NCBI RefSeq assembly: GCF_000346485.2
Contig: NZ_KQ976354.1
Span: 7,060,141 to 7,124,140, forward strand
DNA from: Scytonema hofmannii PCC 7110
GTDB lineage: Bacteria > Cyanobacteriota > Cyanobacteriia > Cyanobacteriales > Nostocaceae
DNA length: 64,000 nucleotides
Reading direction: 5' to 3'
Both the position numbers and the translations under genes were made by a program. Each line of letters opens with the position of its first letter. Positions within the stretch are counted from its first letter, which is position 1. Below the pieces are notes generated by a model that did no database searches, was not told where the DNA came from, and was given only the letters and a program-made list of their open reading frames with translations. Shown piece after piece: positions 53,980 to 63,086 of this stretch.

Positions 53980-54229
53980 AATGCTGTCACCAAATCTTGC
54001 TCTGTTTAATAAAGGGGTTGGAAACAATTTATTGAACTCTCCCCCACCTAAATCTACTTAATTATAGATGGGGACTGCACTCAACATTTTTGTTCAAACC
54101 TATGTTTAGTAGTACAAATGCACCTAACCCGTATACATTATCATATGTTCTCAAAGGTTTATAAGTTTTAAAACAGTATTAATACTTGAAAATAGGGCAT
54201 GAGACAATGGGCATTGTTGAAAGCTATTC

Positions 54230-54285
54230 AATTCTCATGCCCATTGCCCATTGCCCATTGCCCATTGCCCCATAAGGTTATTCAA
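54230..54285. repeat. CCCATTG heptamer array
   Basis: Five or so CCCATTG units in the ~800-base gap before the RNase-like gene. Confidence 0.85.
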
Positions 54286-54416
54286 AGAATTTTTTTAGCT
54301 AGTGCTGGTTATTTTTAAATAATTTTACTGAGAATGCTACCATAATTACGCAATTGGTGTTCTAGAACTATTTTCTGCAAGCACACTCTATATCTACAAT
54401 AATGTAGTAATGGTTC

Positions 54417-54843
54417 GTCCTCACAGCTCGTTAAGCTGCTGACCTAATTGTTTCCGATCCTACATATGGGTCAATTAGATTTGTCGGCAGTTTCTCCTAG
54501 TTAAAAAACAGAGTCTAGTGGCGTAAAAGAACCTTCGCTTAAGACAATCTAACACCTGCGGTTTCCCTAAACAGTGCTTTTGGGCAGCGTGGAGAGTTCT
54601 CCAAAGTGCGTCTTATAAAAAACCCGTTGCGTAATTACCGAGGGGGCAAAACACTAAACGGGCGTACTTTTGAAGATTGACTGGAGTTAAGGAACCACAT
54701 AAACCACTAAACTCTGAAATGCTCCTGTGGTCCCCTTTATTATGGGCAATTCGTTTCCGGCTAGTGTCTGTAGTCGTGAGGGTACACAGCACGCGAACCA
54801 GATAAACAACAAATGACGTTTTGACCAAAGGTCGGTTCACTGC
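54417..54843 (+). promoter_or_regulatory. Structured leader candidate of the RNase II/R-family gene
   Basis: Visible pairings: CTGCTGAC/GTCGGCAG (54436-54490) continuing into CTAATTG/CAATTAG, a long stem; TGGAGA/TCTCCA (54590-54603); CCCGTT/AACGGG (54623-54662); ACCACA/TGTGGT (54694-54731); GACC/GGTC (54823-54833), eleven bases before the ATG. RNase genes are often controlled through their own leaders, so autoregulation is conceivable. No known RNA family is recognised. A minus-strand open frame over 54613-54840 is judged chance. Confidence 0.45.
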
Positions 54844-57189
54844 ATGGAATTTTCAATCGCTACACTTCTCGCCAATTTTACTGATGATAAATTGGTTGCT
54901 CGTAAACTGTTAGAAAAGAAACTTGGTTGCGAAGATGAACCCAATTTAGAAAAACTTCACATCGCCTTGGAAGTACTAGAAAGAATTGGGATTTTGGCCA
55001 AAGAACGAGGTAAGTATCGCCGTGTCTCGGAAGAGGGGGTGATTGAAGCAAAACTTCGCTGTTCCAGCAAAGGTTTTTGTTTTGCCATCCAGGATGTAGA
55101 AGGAGCAGAAGACATCTACATTCGCGAAAGTCATCTGAGCAATGCTTGGAATGGAGATCGCGTTTTGGTCAAAGTGCTTAAAGAAGGCAGTCGTCGGCGA
55201 TCTCCAGAAGGAGAAGTCAAACTAATCCTAGAGCGGTCAAATCACACTTTACTAGCACGGATCAAGCAGGTAGAAGGGGGCTACCGCGCCGTACCTTTAG
55301 ACGATAGATTGCTTTTTGAACTGAAACTGCTCATCAATAACAATAAACTGGAACAAGCAATTGACCACTTGGCTCATGTGGAGGTTTTGCGTTATCCATT
55401 AGCCCAATATCCACCATTGGGTAGAGTCGTGCAAATTCTAGGTAGCGATGCTGAAGCAGCAGCCGACATAGATCTAGTCACCTGCAAACACGATCTGGCG
55501 CGTACTTTTCCAGACCCCATTCAAGAAGCAGCTTCAAAATTACCTAAAAAGCTGCTAAAAGCAGATTTAAAAAATCGTTTGGACTTGCGCCCAAAGTTTA
55601 CACTCAGCATAGTTCCCAACAATGGTGATTCCAAATTTGTAGAAAATGCTTTTTCTCTGGAAAAAAATAACGAGGGCAATTGGCGACTGAGCTTTCACAT
55701 TGCCGATGCTACCCACTACATTCAACCAGAAGAAATTCTTGACCGGGAAGCACTGAAGCGGGGGCGCTCGGTGTATCTTGGTAATTTAGTACTGCCCATG
55801 TTCCCAGAAGTAGTTGGCGAACGTTGTTCTTTATTACCTGGAGTCGATCGATTAGCACTGTCTTTTTTAATTACAGTTGACTCAAAATCGGGAGAAATAG
55901 AAGATTGGGAAATTCAACCCAGTGTTGTTAAAGTCGATACCTCACTCAGTGAATCGGAAGCAGAAACTATTTTCGCCAACAAATCCACGAAAACAAGTAG
56001 CGGCGTTGTCCAGATAGTTCAAGACCTGGAAACTGTACGTCAATTATTGAAAAAGGTGCGTCTCAATCGGGGTTGTTTGCAATTGAATCTGCCACCCAAT
56101 CAAAACCCATACTGCGATGAAGGTGCTTTGGGGTGTGTTGTCACCAACGATTTACCCGTGCGAGCTTTGCTTACAGAGTATACGTTACTGGTAAATCAAT
56201 TGATGGCAACTCATTTGAATGCTCTTGGAGTTCCTGCCATTTGGCGAGTGCAAGGTGCGCCCGATCCCGAAGATGTTCAAGAGATGCTAAAATTGGCAAT
56301 TAACTTGGGTGTTGAACTGTCCCTCGATCCGGAATTAGAAATTCAGCCTCTTGATTACCAACAGCTGACCAGGGTTTTTGCAGAATCGGCATCCGAGCAA
56401 GTGTTAACTTACTTATTACAAGATACCCTCAAACAAGCTACGTACAGTACAACCAAAGGTTCTCACTTTGGTTTGGCATTACCAGAATATATCCATTTCA
56501 CTTCCCCCTTGCGGCGTTACCCAGATTTGGTTATGCAAAGGGTCTTTTATGCACTCACCGAACACGGACGCGATCGCCGTAACACTCGTGTTAAAGATCG
56601 GGTTAACCTTCGCCACTCCTCGAGCCATGGCGAAATTAACTGGAACGTTCTCCCACCAGAATTGCAAAGTGAATTGCAAAGTGAATTGACGAGAATTATT
56701 GTTCAGCTTAACGATCGCGAAAAAGAAGTTCAAGAAGCTGAAACCGATCTGGCTGGTTTGCAAAGGGCTTCGCTGATGAAACAACGCATTGGTGAAGTTT
56801 TCACTGGTGTCATCACGGGGGTTCAATCCTACGGATTCTTTGTAGAAATAGAAGTTCCACCCACCGAGTCAGATGGTGGAAATACGCGAGTTCCTTTACG
56901 GGTAGAAGGGCTAGTTCACGTCAGTTCTCTCAAAGACGATTGGTATGAATACCGCGCCAGACAACAAGCGCTGTTTGGTCGCAAAAATCGCGCTTCCTAC
57001 AGATTGGGCGATCGTGTAGCCGTACAGGTAAAGAGTGTTGACTATTACCGCCAACAAATTGATTTAGTCACTGTTGGTAGCGATGGTATGGTCATGGGTA
57101 AGGATATGAATGGCGAAGATCCGGGTATGTATATGCGCCATGACGATCTTGAGCCTGATGACTTAGATCCCTATGCTGATGATGAATAG
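54844..57189 (+). CDS. RNase II/R-family protein with altered catalytic site
   Basis: 781 residues. RNB-domain landmarks: WRLSFHIADATHYIQ, LDREALKRGRSVYLGNLVLPMFPE, CSLLPGVDRLALS and HFTSPLRRYPDLVMQR. A C-terminal S1 domain starts at GEVFTGVITGVQSYGFFVEI. Where active enzymes have the four metal-binding aspartates (DxxxxxDxDDA), this protein reads PNNGDSKFVENAF (residues 258-270), so all four appear replaced. It may bind RNA without cutting it. Members of the cyanobacterial Zam group are the likely relatives; that name is from memory. An acidic tail ends the protein. Confidence 0.88.
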   Translation: MEFSIATLLANFTDDKLVARKLLEKKLGCEDEPNLEKLHIALEVLERIGILAKERGKYRRVSEEGVIEAKLRCSSKGFCFAIQDVEGAEDIYIRESHLSNAWNGDRVLVKVLKEGSRRRSPEGEVKLILERSNHTLLARIKQVEGGYRAVPLDDRLLFELKLLINNNKLEQAIDHLAHVEVLRYPLAQYPPLGRVVQILGSDAEAAADIDLVTCKHDLARTFPDPIQEAASKLPKKLLKADLKNRLDLRPKFTLSIVPNNGDSKFVENAFSLEKNNEGNWRLSFHIADATHYIQPEEILDREALKRGRSVYLGNLVLPMFPEVVGERCSLLPGVDRLALSFLITVDSKSGEIEDWEIQPSVVKVDTSLSESEAETIFANKSTKTSSGVVQIVQDLETVRQLLKKVRLNRGCLQLNLPPNQNPYCDEGALGCVVTNDLPVRALLTEYTLLVNQLMATHLNALGVPAIWRVQGAPDPEDVQEMLKLAINLGVELSLDPELEIQPLDYQQLTRVFAESASEQVLTYLLQDTLKQATYSTTKGSHFGLALPEYIHFTSPLRRYPDLVMQRVFYALTEHGRDRRNTRVKDRVNLRHSSSHGEINWNVLPPELQSELQSELTRIIVQLNDREKEVQEAETDLAGLQRASLMKQRIGEVFTGVITGVQSYGFFVEIEVPPTESDGGNTRVPLRVEGLVHVSSLKDDWYEYRARQQALFGRKNRASYRLGDRVAVQVKSVDYYRQQIDLVTVGSDGMVMGKDMNGEDPGMYMRHDDLEPDDLDPYADDE

Positions 57190-57393
57190 CGAGTTGTTAG
57201 TTGTTAGTTGTTAGTTGTTAGTTGTTGGTTGTTAGTTGTTGGTTGTTGGTTGTAAATAACCAATAACCACTAACCACTATCCACTAACCACTATCCACTA
57301 ACCACTAACCAATAACCACTAACCAATAACCACTAACCAATAACCACTAACCACTAACCAATAACCACTAACCAATAACCACTAACCACTAAC
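57190..57393. repeat. Long inverted heptamer arrays (GTTAGTT then ACTAACC)
   Basis: About 55 bases of GTTAGTTGTTAGTT-type units followed by ~135 bases of AACCACTAACCAATAACC-type units. Nearly the whole gap is repeat and can fold as a long hairpin. It ends at the ubiX ATG. Confidence 0.9.
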
Positions 57394-57394
57394 A

Positions 57395-58000
57395 ATGTCA
57401 AAACCTCTCATAATAGGCGTAACAGGAGCATCTGGTTTAATTTACACTGTTCGTGCTATGAAATTTTTGCTGGAAGCTGACTGTGAAATTGAATTAGTTG
57501 CTTCTAAATCAACTTACATGGTTTGGCAATCCGAGCAAAATATTCGCATGCCCTTAGAATCCCTTCAACAGGAACAATTTTGGCGACAGCAAGCCCTTGT
57601 TGAACAAAGAGGCAAACTACACTGTCATCATTGGGGTGATGTAGGAGCTAACATTGCTAGTGGTTCGTTTCGCACTCAAGGAATGATAGTTATTCCTTGT
57701 AGCATGAGTACTGTAGCAAAGCTAGCAGCTGGTATGAGTTCAGACTTACTGGAACGGGCTGCAGATGTCCAACTCAAAGAAGGTCGGAAACTGGTTATTG
57801 TTCCGCGTGAAACTCCTTTGAGTTTGATTCACCTACGTAACTTAACAGCTTTAGCAGAAGTTGGCGCAAGAATTGTTCCTGCGATTCCTGCTTGGTATCA
57901 CAATCCCCAAACTATCGAAGATTTAGTTGACTTTGTCGTCGCTCGTGCTTTGGATCAGCTAGATATTGACTGCGTTCCAATTCAACGATGGAGGGGGTAG
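57395..58000 (+). CDS. ubiX: Flavin prenyltransferase UbiX
   Basis: 201 residues. Makes prenylated FMN for UbiD-type decarboxylases, here likely in quinone synthesis. GVTGASGLIYTVRAMKFL is the FMN loop; IVIPCSMSTVAKLAAGMSSDLLERAADVQLKEGRKLVIVPRETPLSLIHLRNL is diagnostic in order and spacing. Length is normal. The ATG follows the heptamer array directly. Confidence 0.95.
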   Translation: MSKPLIIGVTGASGLIYTVRAMKFLLEADCEIELVASKSTYMVWQSEQNIRMPLESLQQEQFWRQQALVEQRGKLHCHHWGDVGANIASGSFRTQGMIVIPCSMSTVAKLAAGMSSDLLERAADVQLKEGRKLVIVPRETPLSLIHLRNLTALAEVGARIVPAIPAWYHNPQTIEDLVDFVVARALDQLDIDCVPIQRWRG

Positions 58001-58115
58001 GGACTAGGGAGTAGGGGGTAGGGAGTAGAGAATAGGAATTGGAAAAAAGTTTCCCTAACTCCTAACCCCTAACTCCTAACCCCTACCTACCCCCTACCCC
58101 TTACCCCCTACCCTT
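58001..58115. repeat. GGGGTAG and CCCCTAA/CCCCTAC arrays
   Basis: GGGTAGGGAGTAG units then complementary CTAACCCCTAACTCC units between ubiX and the next gene. Confidence 0.85.
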
Positions 58116-58123
58116 TAATTACT

Positions 58124-58792
58124 ATGGCACTCATTCGCTTAATTCTATTAGTGGCAGTACTTGGAGGAATTACGCTGCTACTCCTACAAAATTGGTCTCC
58201 TGTCCTACCGCTTGTGTTTTTAGGTATGCGATCGCAACCATTACCACTGGCAATTTGGATTTTGTTTAGCACAGTTGCTGGTGGATTAACAACTATCTTA
58301 CTGACGATTTTGTTCAACTTATCTGGTTCTCTTAGGAGACAGCGCCAAACTCCTTTGCGATCGGCTCCTGAATCATCCCGTCAGAACAAAACTCGTGTTG
58401 AAGAACCAACATCTAGTCCGCCAAATCCTCCATCTTCTGGCGATCGAGAATCCCGAACCACTGATACTGTTGATGACTGGGAAACAGGTAGCGGACTTTA
58501 CGAGGATTGGGAGTTTAACAAGTCGGATTCCCAAAAAACCCAAGTCAAAGACCCTAATACCTACGATCGCTCTTCAGAACCTCAAGACAGACCAAAAACT
58601 GACTCATCGTATTCCTATAGCTACCGCGAACCAAAAAATTCTGGCGTAGGAAAAACAGAATCAGTTTACGATGCGGACTATCGGGTTATCATTCCCCCTT
58701 ATCAACCACCCAAGCCTGAACCAGTAGAGGAGGATGATTGGGGGTTTTTGGATGATGATGCTGAGGACGAGGATAAGCCCCCTCGACGTTAA
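58124..58792 (+). CDS. LapA-domain-like membrane protein
   Basis: 222 residues. Two N-terminal membrane helices (LIRLILLVAVLGGITLLLL and LAIWILFSTVAGGLTTILLTIL) separated by a short loop with NWSPVLPLVFLG, the pattern of LapA (DUF1049) proteins. The remaining ~150 residues are polar, rich in Ser, Pro and Asp, and end with an acidic run and PPRR. Function unknown in cyanobacteria; likely anchored in the membrane with a cytoplasmic tail. Confidence 0.75.
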   Translation: MALIRLILLVAVLGGITLLLLQNWSPVLPLVFLGMRSQPLPLAIWILFSTVAGGLTTILLTILFNLSGSLRRQRQTPLRSAPESSRQNKTRVEEPTSSPPNPPSSGDRESRTTDTVDDWETGSGLYEDWEFNKSDSQKTQVKDPNTYDRSSEPQDRPKTDSSYSYSYREPKNSGVGKTESVYDADYRVIIPPYQPPKPEPVEEDDWGFLDDDAEDEDKPPRR

Positions 58793-58819
58793 CTTGAGAC
58801 TTAGCACGGTACTGGGTCT

Positions 58820-59014
58820 CTATACAAGATTACAACGTTCGCGGGACTCCTGCTTGACATCTCCAGTCATAGCAGCTTCTTGTAAGGTCATGAAAGCGTT
58901 AAAGTCCTCTAAATCGTACCGAGTTGTCAGCAGCTGTCGCAGTTGATTTTCTGCTTCAACGGTAAGATAGCCAGTGGCTAAAGCCTTTTTTACAACGTCT
59001 CTAATCCGAGTCAT
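58820..59014 (-). CDS. Small conserved cyanobacterial protein (64 residues)
   Basis: MTRIRDVVKKALATGYLTVE, then AENQLRQLLTTRYDLEDFNAF, is a pattern I have seen in small Nostocales proteins of unknown function; all helical and soluble. ATG 59014 was chosen; the in-frame extension upstream looks non-coding. It is convergent with the LapA-like gene. Confidence 0.7.
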   Translation of the reverse strand: MTRIRDVVKKALATGYLTVEAENQLRQLLTTRYDLEDFNAFMTLQEAAMTGDVKQESRERCNLV

Positions 59015-59457
59015 GGTTGAAACCTCTAACGACCACACATAAAACACACTTATATATACGAGTTGCTTCAGAGAAGATATGCAATGGTTTGGTGCTTCAA
59101 CCCTTCTATTAGCAAAGTTTTTGTGCATTTCGTCAAACAATAAGTCATACTTTACACCTTGAACAAAAACACTAACTTGTCTATTCCAGCTTGCAGCAAC
59201 CGATTGCTGGCTCGGCAACAATGTGTCGGTAGAAACACAGTGTTGCCTAAATACGTAATAGTCTCACTCACTAAGTGAGTCACGCTTGCTGATGTTGACC
59301 GATAAAGTCAAGATAAAGTTTCGCTCAAACTATATAAATTTTCTGTTAAGCATAAAGATACCTAAGTCACAATTACCAAGTCACCTAACGAATGTTATGA
59401 ATTTCGTTATAAATTTATTGTTTATTTAATTTGGCTTCATACAAAACTCAGTATGAT
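59015..59457. other. Intergenic region with an operator-like palindrome
   Basis: 443 bases between divergent genes. ACTCACT-A-AGTGAGT at 59266-59280 is a perfect 15-base palindrome placed where promoters of both genes could be. The rest is A+T-rich. No further gene is seen. Confidence 0.5.
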
Positions 59458-61107
59458 ATGGGAAATTTGGTATTGAAAATAACGGTAATGACACCTCATA
59501 ATTCAAGTCAGGTAGAAGAAGAATTTATAGAAGCTAGAAACAATTGGGAACTAGAAAAATTATATATAGATTTAGGTTTGGTGAAAGGAAAATCCCTGAC
59601 ACCTGTTGAAAAAAAATTCTTGAGGGGTTTACTTTGCGGTTGTAGTCCTGCAGAAATCGCTAGTACTGTGTATCAAAGTCGTAGTAGCAGTACCGTTAGA
59701 GTTTACCTTTCTAATGGGTTGTATAAGTATATAGAGGAAATGCTGACTAACCAAGCAGGATACTTAATTAAAGTGAAAAACTGGAGCCGTGTGACTCAAT
59801 TGCTAGAAAAAGCAGGTTATAAAAAAGCACGGATTCAATTAGAGCCTCTTGGTAACCAACTAAAGATAGATACAAAACAAGAGATTGTTTCAATAGATAT
59901 GAGTTCAGCAACAATAGAAGATTGGGGCGAAGCACCTGATGTGAGTATTTTCCATGGAAGGATAACAGAACTTTCTCAACTTGAACAATGGATTGTTGGA
60001 GAACGCTGTCGTTTAGTGATGGTTTTGGGTATGTCTGGCGTTGGAAAAACAGCTTTTTCTGTAAAGCTAGCAGAACAATTGAAGGATAAGTTTGAATGTG
60101 TAATTTGGCGGTCTCTACATCTTAATCCATCTCCAGAAATTCTGCTCAATCAACTCGTAAAAATTTTATCACCAAATCAAGAAATCAATCTTACAGAATC
60201 ATTAGAAAGCCTCATATCACGACTTATTGATTGTTTGCGTTCGTCCCGATGTCTCATTGTCTTAGATAATTTTGATTCAATTTTGTACAGTCAATATATG
60301 GGTATTGAAGATACATCTCTTCAGAGATTGATCAGTCAATTAAGTACAAACTCTTTTTCGTCCTATCTTCTGCCGCATATTAGCTATTGTCAAGGATATG
60401 AGATTTATGGAGAAATTCTGAGAAGAGTAGGGGACTCCCAGCATCAAAGCTGTTTAATTGTAACAAGTCGAGAAAAACCCCAGGAAATTTCAGTACTTGA
60501 AGGAAAAATATTACCTGTTCGTTGCTTAAAATTAACGGGTTTAAATTATTTAGAGAGTAAGAATATACTCCAATCTAAAGGTTTAATGACTTCCCAAGAT
60601 GAAGAATGCAAAATTTTAATAGATTGGTATGCAGGCAATCCCTTATTTATTAAATTAGTTGCAACGGCAATTGAAGAATTATTTGGTGGGAGCATCAACA
60701 ATTTTTTAGAACAAGGTACAATCGTTTTTGGAGATATTCGAGCTATTTTAGATAGACAATTTAATCGTCTATCAAGTTTGGAAAAGCTGATTATGTACTG
60801 GTTAGCCTTGAACCAAGACTTGGTTTCAGTACGTAAGTTACAGAGAGATATTGTCCCTCGCGTGTCACAGAGATTAATTCTAGAGGCTATGGAGTTATTG
60901 CAAAAACGTTCTCTGATTGAGAAAAACGCAGCAAATTTTTCTCAAATTCCTATATTGATGGAATATATAGGGGAACGATTAATTGAGGAAAATTTTCAAA
61001 TGATTGGAGAAACGGGAGGTTATCTGTTGATGAGTCATACAATCTTGGAGACCAAAATAAAGAACTACATTCGAGAAACTCGTCTAAACTCGCACTCTTT
61101 GGAGTAA
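59458..61107 (+). CDS. NB-ARC (STAND) NTPase with N-terminal HTH, no C-terminal repeats
   Basis: About 549 residues. N-terminal LTPVEKKFLRGLLCGCSPAEIASTVY resembles the HTH module (vMAP type) of cyanobacterial STAND proteins. NB-ARC: P-loop VLGMSGVGKTAFSVKLAEQ, Walker B RCLIVLDNFD, sensor-like LIVTSREKPQE, and the GLPL-like AGNPLFIKLVATAI. A winged-helix segment follows, but the WD40 or TPR sensor usually found is missing; the protein ends after ~540 residues. It may rely on a partner or be a shortened form. ATG 59458 chosen; ATG 59488 and TTG 59431 are possible. Confidence 0.8.
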   Translation: MGNLVLKITVMTPHNSSQVEEEFIEARNNWELEKLYIDLGLVKGKSLTPVEKKFLRGLLCGCSPAEIASTVYQSRSSSTVRVYLSNGLYKYIEEMLTNQAGYLIKVKNWSRVTQLLEKAGYKKARIQLEPLGNQLKIDTKQEIVSIDMSSATIEDWGEAPDVSIFHGRITELSQLEQWIVGERCRLVMVLGMSGVGKTAFSVKLAEQLKDKFECVIWRSLHLNPSPEILLNQLVKILSPNQEINLTESLESLISRLIDCLRSSRCLIVLDNFDSILYSQYMGIEDTSLQRLISQLSTNSFSSYLLPHISYCQGYEIYGEILRRVGDSQHQSCLIVTSREKPQEISVLEGKILPVRCLKLTGLNYLESKNILQSKGLMTSQDEECKILIDWYAGNPLFIKLVATAIEELFGGSINNFLEQGTIVFGDIRAILDRQFNRLSSLEKLIMYWLALNQDLVSVRKLQRDIVPRVSQRLILEAMELLQKRSLIEKNAANFSQIPILMEYIGERLIEENFQMIGETGGYLLMSHTILETKIKNYIRETRLNSHSLE

Positions 61108-61113
61108 ATTGGT

Positions 61114-61178
61114 TAATGACCAGTGAACAGTGACCAGTGACCAGTGACCAGTGACCAATGACAAATGACAAATGACAA
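61114..61178. repeat. CCAGTGA then CAAATGA heptamer array overlapping the aroK start
   Basis: Units of CCAGTGA pass into AATGACA units, the last of which provides the aroK ATG at 61172. Confidence 0.9.
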
Positions 61179-61720
61179 ATAATTTATTAAAAGGAGTCAA
61201 CCTATACTTGGTTGGCATGATGGGTGCAGGTAAATCTACTGTAGGGCAAATACTAGCACAGCATTTGGGCTATGGGTTCGTGGATACGGACAGTGTAATT
61301 GAGAAAGCAGCTGGTGGGAGATCCATAACTCAACTGTTTGAAGATGAAGGAGAAGTTGGGTTTCGCCAATTGGAAACTCAGGTTTTGGCACAAGTGTGTG
61401 CTTTCACTAAGCTTGCGATCGCAACAGGTGGAGGTATTGTTATAAAACAAGAAAACTGGAGTTACCTTCACCACGGCTTAATTGTTTGGCTGGATGTACC
61501 CGTCGAAATTCTTTACGCCCGTTTAGCGGAGGATACAACTAGACCCCTTTTACAAGATAACGATCCCAAAGGGAAACTGCGATCGCTTCTCGAACAAAGA
61601 CAACATCTTTACTCACAAGCTGATTTGAGAATTACTGTCAGTGAAGGAGAGACACCAGAGCAAATTGCTACACGAGTCCTAGATGAGATTCCCGGTGTTT
61701 TAAAACCTATAGAAAAGTGA
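61172..61720 (+). CDS. aroK: Shikimate kinase
   Basis: 182 residues. Phosphorylates shikimate in aromatic amino acid synthesis. Walker A LVGMMGAGKSTVGQILA, shikimate-binding DTD (FVDTDSVIE), ATGGGIV and the lid RPLLQDNDPKGKL. ATG 61172 is the only one that reads through; two earlier ATGs in the repeat, at 61158 and 61165, open five-codon frames that stop at once. Confidence 0.96.
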   Translation: MTNNLLKGVNLYLVGMMGAGKSTVGQILAQHLGYGFVDTDSVIEKAAGGRSITQLFEDEGEVGFRQLETQVLAQVCAFTKLAIATGGGIVIKQENWSYLHHGLIVWLDVPVEILYARLAEDTTRPLLQDNDPKGKLRSLLEQRQHLYSQADLRITVSEGETPEQIATRVLDEIPGVLKPIEK

Positions 61721-61816
61721 AGATATGTAGCTAAATATTGAATATTATGGATTTTTGTATGACTAGTATTTTCAAAATGTAAATTTATATCTAATCAGCA
61801 ACTGCCCCAAGTACCT

Positions 61817-62713
61817 ATGACAGTCAGCGAAACTGAGTATATCAAGCAAGATGCAGCCACCCGCGTACAAGTGCTAAGCGAAGCACTACCCTACATTCAA
61901 CAATTTATTGGTCGCACCATTGTTGTAAAGTATGGTGGTGCAGCCATGAAAGACAGCAATCTCAAAGATAAAGTGATTCGCGACATTGTGTTTTTATCTT
62001 GCGTTGGCTTGCGACCAATTTTGGTACATGGTGGAGGACCAGAGATTAACAGTTGGCTGGATAAACTGGGAATCGAGCCTCAATTTAAAAATGGTTTGCG
62101 AGTGACTGATGCCCTGACAATGGATGTTGTGGAGATGGTATTAGTGGGTCGTGTCAATAAAGAAATCGTCGCTTTGATAAATCAAGCTGGTGGTTCAGCA
62201 GTGGGGTTGTGTGGCAAAGATGGTAACTTAATCAAAGCTCGCCCTCAAGGTGATGAAGGCATTGGCTTTGTAGGGGAAGTCAACAGTGTCAGTATAAAAA
62301 TTTTGGAGACACTAGTTAGCAATGGCTATATTCCGGTAGTGTCCAGCGTTGCCGCAGACGAAACAGGACAACCGTATAATATCAACGCCGATACTGTAGC
62401 CGGAGAGATAGCAGCTGCATTGGGCGCAGAAAAGTTAATTTTACTAACTGATACGCGGGGGATTTTGACAGATTACAAAGATCCATCTACCCTAATTCCT
62501 AAAGTAGACATTCAAGAAGCCAGGGAACTCATCTCAACAGGTATAGTCAGTGGTGGAATGATTCCAAAAGTCACTTGCTGCGTGCGTTCTCTTGCACAAG
62601 GAGTGAAAGCAGCACATATAATTGATGGTCGCATTCCCCACTCGCTACTGCTAGAAATTTTTACTGATGTTGGTATTGGTACGATGATCGTTGGTTCCCA
62701 GTTTTTAACTTAG
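61817..62713 (+). CDS. argB: Acetylglutamate kinase
   Basis: 298 residues. Second step of arginine synthesis, controlled by PII protein in cyanobacteria. VVKYGGAAM and [17 protein letters not shown] are the ATP/substrate loops; [50 protein letters not shown] and [10 protein letters not shown] follow as in ArgB. The N-terminal helix typical of arginine-sensitive, PII-binding enzymes is present ([21 protein letters not shown]). Confidence 0.96.
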   Translation: MTVSETEYIKQDAATRVQVLSEALPYIQQFIGRTIVVKYGGAAMKDSNLKDKVIRDIVFLSCVGLRPILVHGGGPEINSWLDKLGIEPQFKNGLRVTDALTMDVVEMVLVGRVNKEIVALINQAGGSAVGLCGKDGNLIKARPQGDEGIGFVGEVNSVSIKILETLVSNGYIPVVSSVAADETGQPYNINADTVAGEIAAALGAEKLILLTDTRGILTDYKDPSTLIPKVDIQEARELISTGIVSGGMIPKVTCCVRSLAQGVKAAHIIDGRIPHSLLLEIFTDVGIGTMIVGSQFLT

Positions 62714-62866
62714 GATAAGTTGACTCAGATCCCCGACTTCTTAAAGGATACAGCTGGCGAATGGGGGGTCAGACCCCCTATTCTTTAATGAGAATATAGA
62801 ATCAGGATTTACGAAACTCGAATCAAGTGCGGGCGGGCTACCTTGGCAAACGCATTCTTGATATGA

Positions 62867-62959
62867 CTTGCGCGGTGGTGGGGATGTGCTCAATACCCAA
62901 TCCGATAGACAGGCGATCGTACTCAACCCAATCCGATAGACAGGCGATCGTACTCAACC
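62867..62959. repeat. Left arm of a 93-bp perfect inverted repeat
   Basis: Identical to the reverse complement of 63908-64000. It begins CTTGCGCGGTGGTGGGGATG and ends within the second 31-bp unit. The right arm reaches the window end, so the repeat may be longer. Confidence 0.92.
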
Positions 62960-63013
62960 CAATCCGATAGACAGGCGATCGTACTCAACCCAATCCGATA
63001 GACAGGCGATCGC
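62892..63013. repeat. 31-bp tandem repeat, four copies
   Basis: Unit CCCAATCCGATAGACAGGCG plus ATCGTACTCAA; TCCGATAG recurs at 62901, 62932, 62963 and 62994. Each unit holds a GCGATCG close to HIP1. No spacers, so not CRISPR. Confidence 0.92.
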
Positions 63014-63086
63014 TATGCAGTTATTGAAATGAGACCAAATAGAGATGAATGTCTGTCAGCCAACTCAATTTCTGGTCACGAATAAC

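Larger units (their letters stand above)
62714..63086. other. Gap after argB with dispersed palindromes and a 31-bp array
   Basis: CAGATCCCCGACTTCTT near 62728 matches the element after secA. GGGGTCAGACCCC near 62766-62778 is a perfect hairpin. From 62867 the sequence is the left arm of a long inverted repeat. Confidence 0.6.

Noticed and set aside
54613..54840. Minus-strand 75-residue frame before the RNase-like gene
   Set aside because: Overlaps paired leader stems, has no ribosome-binding site and no recognisable features.
62892..63013. 31-bp repeats as a CRISPR array
   Set aside because: Units are directly tandem with no variable spacers between them, and no cas genes are near.
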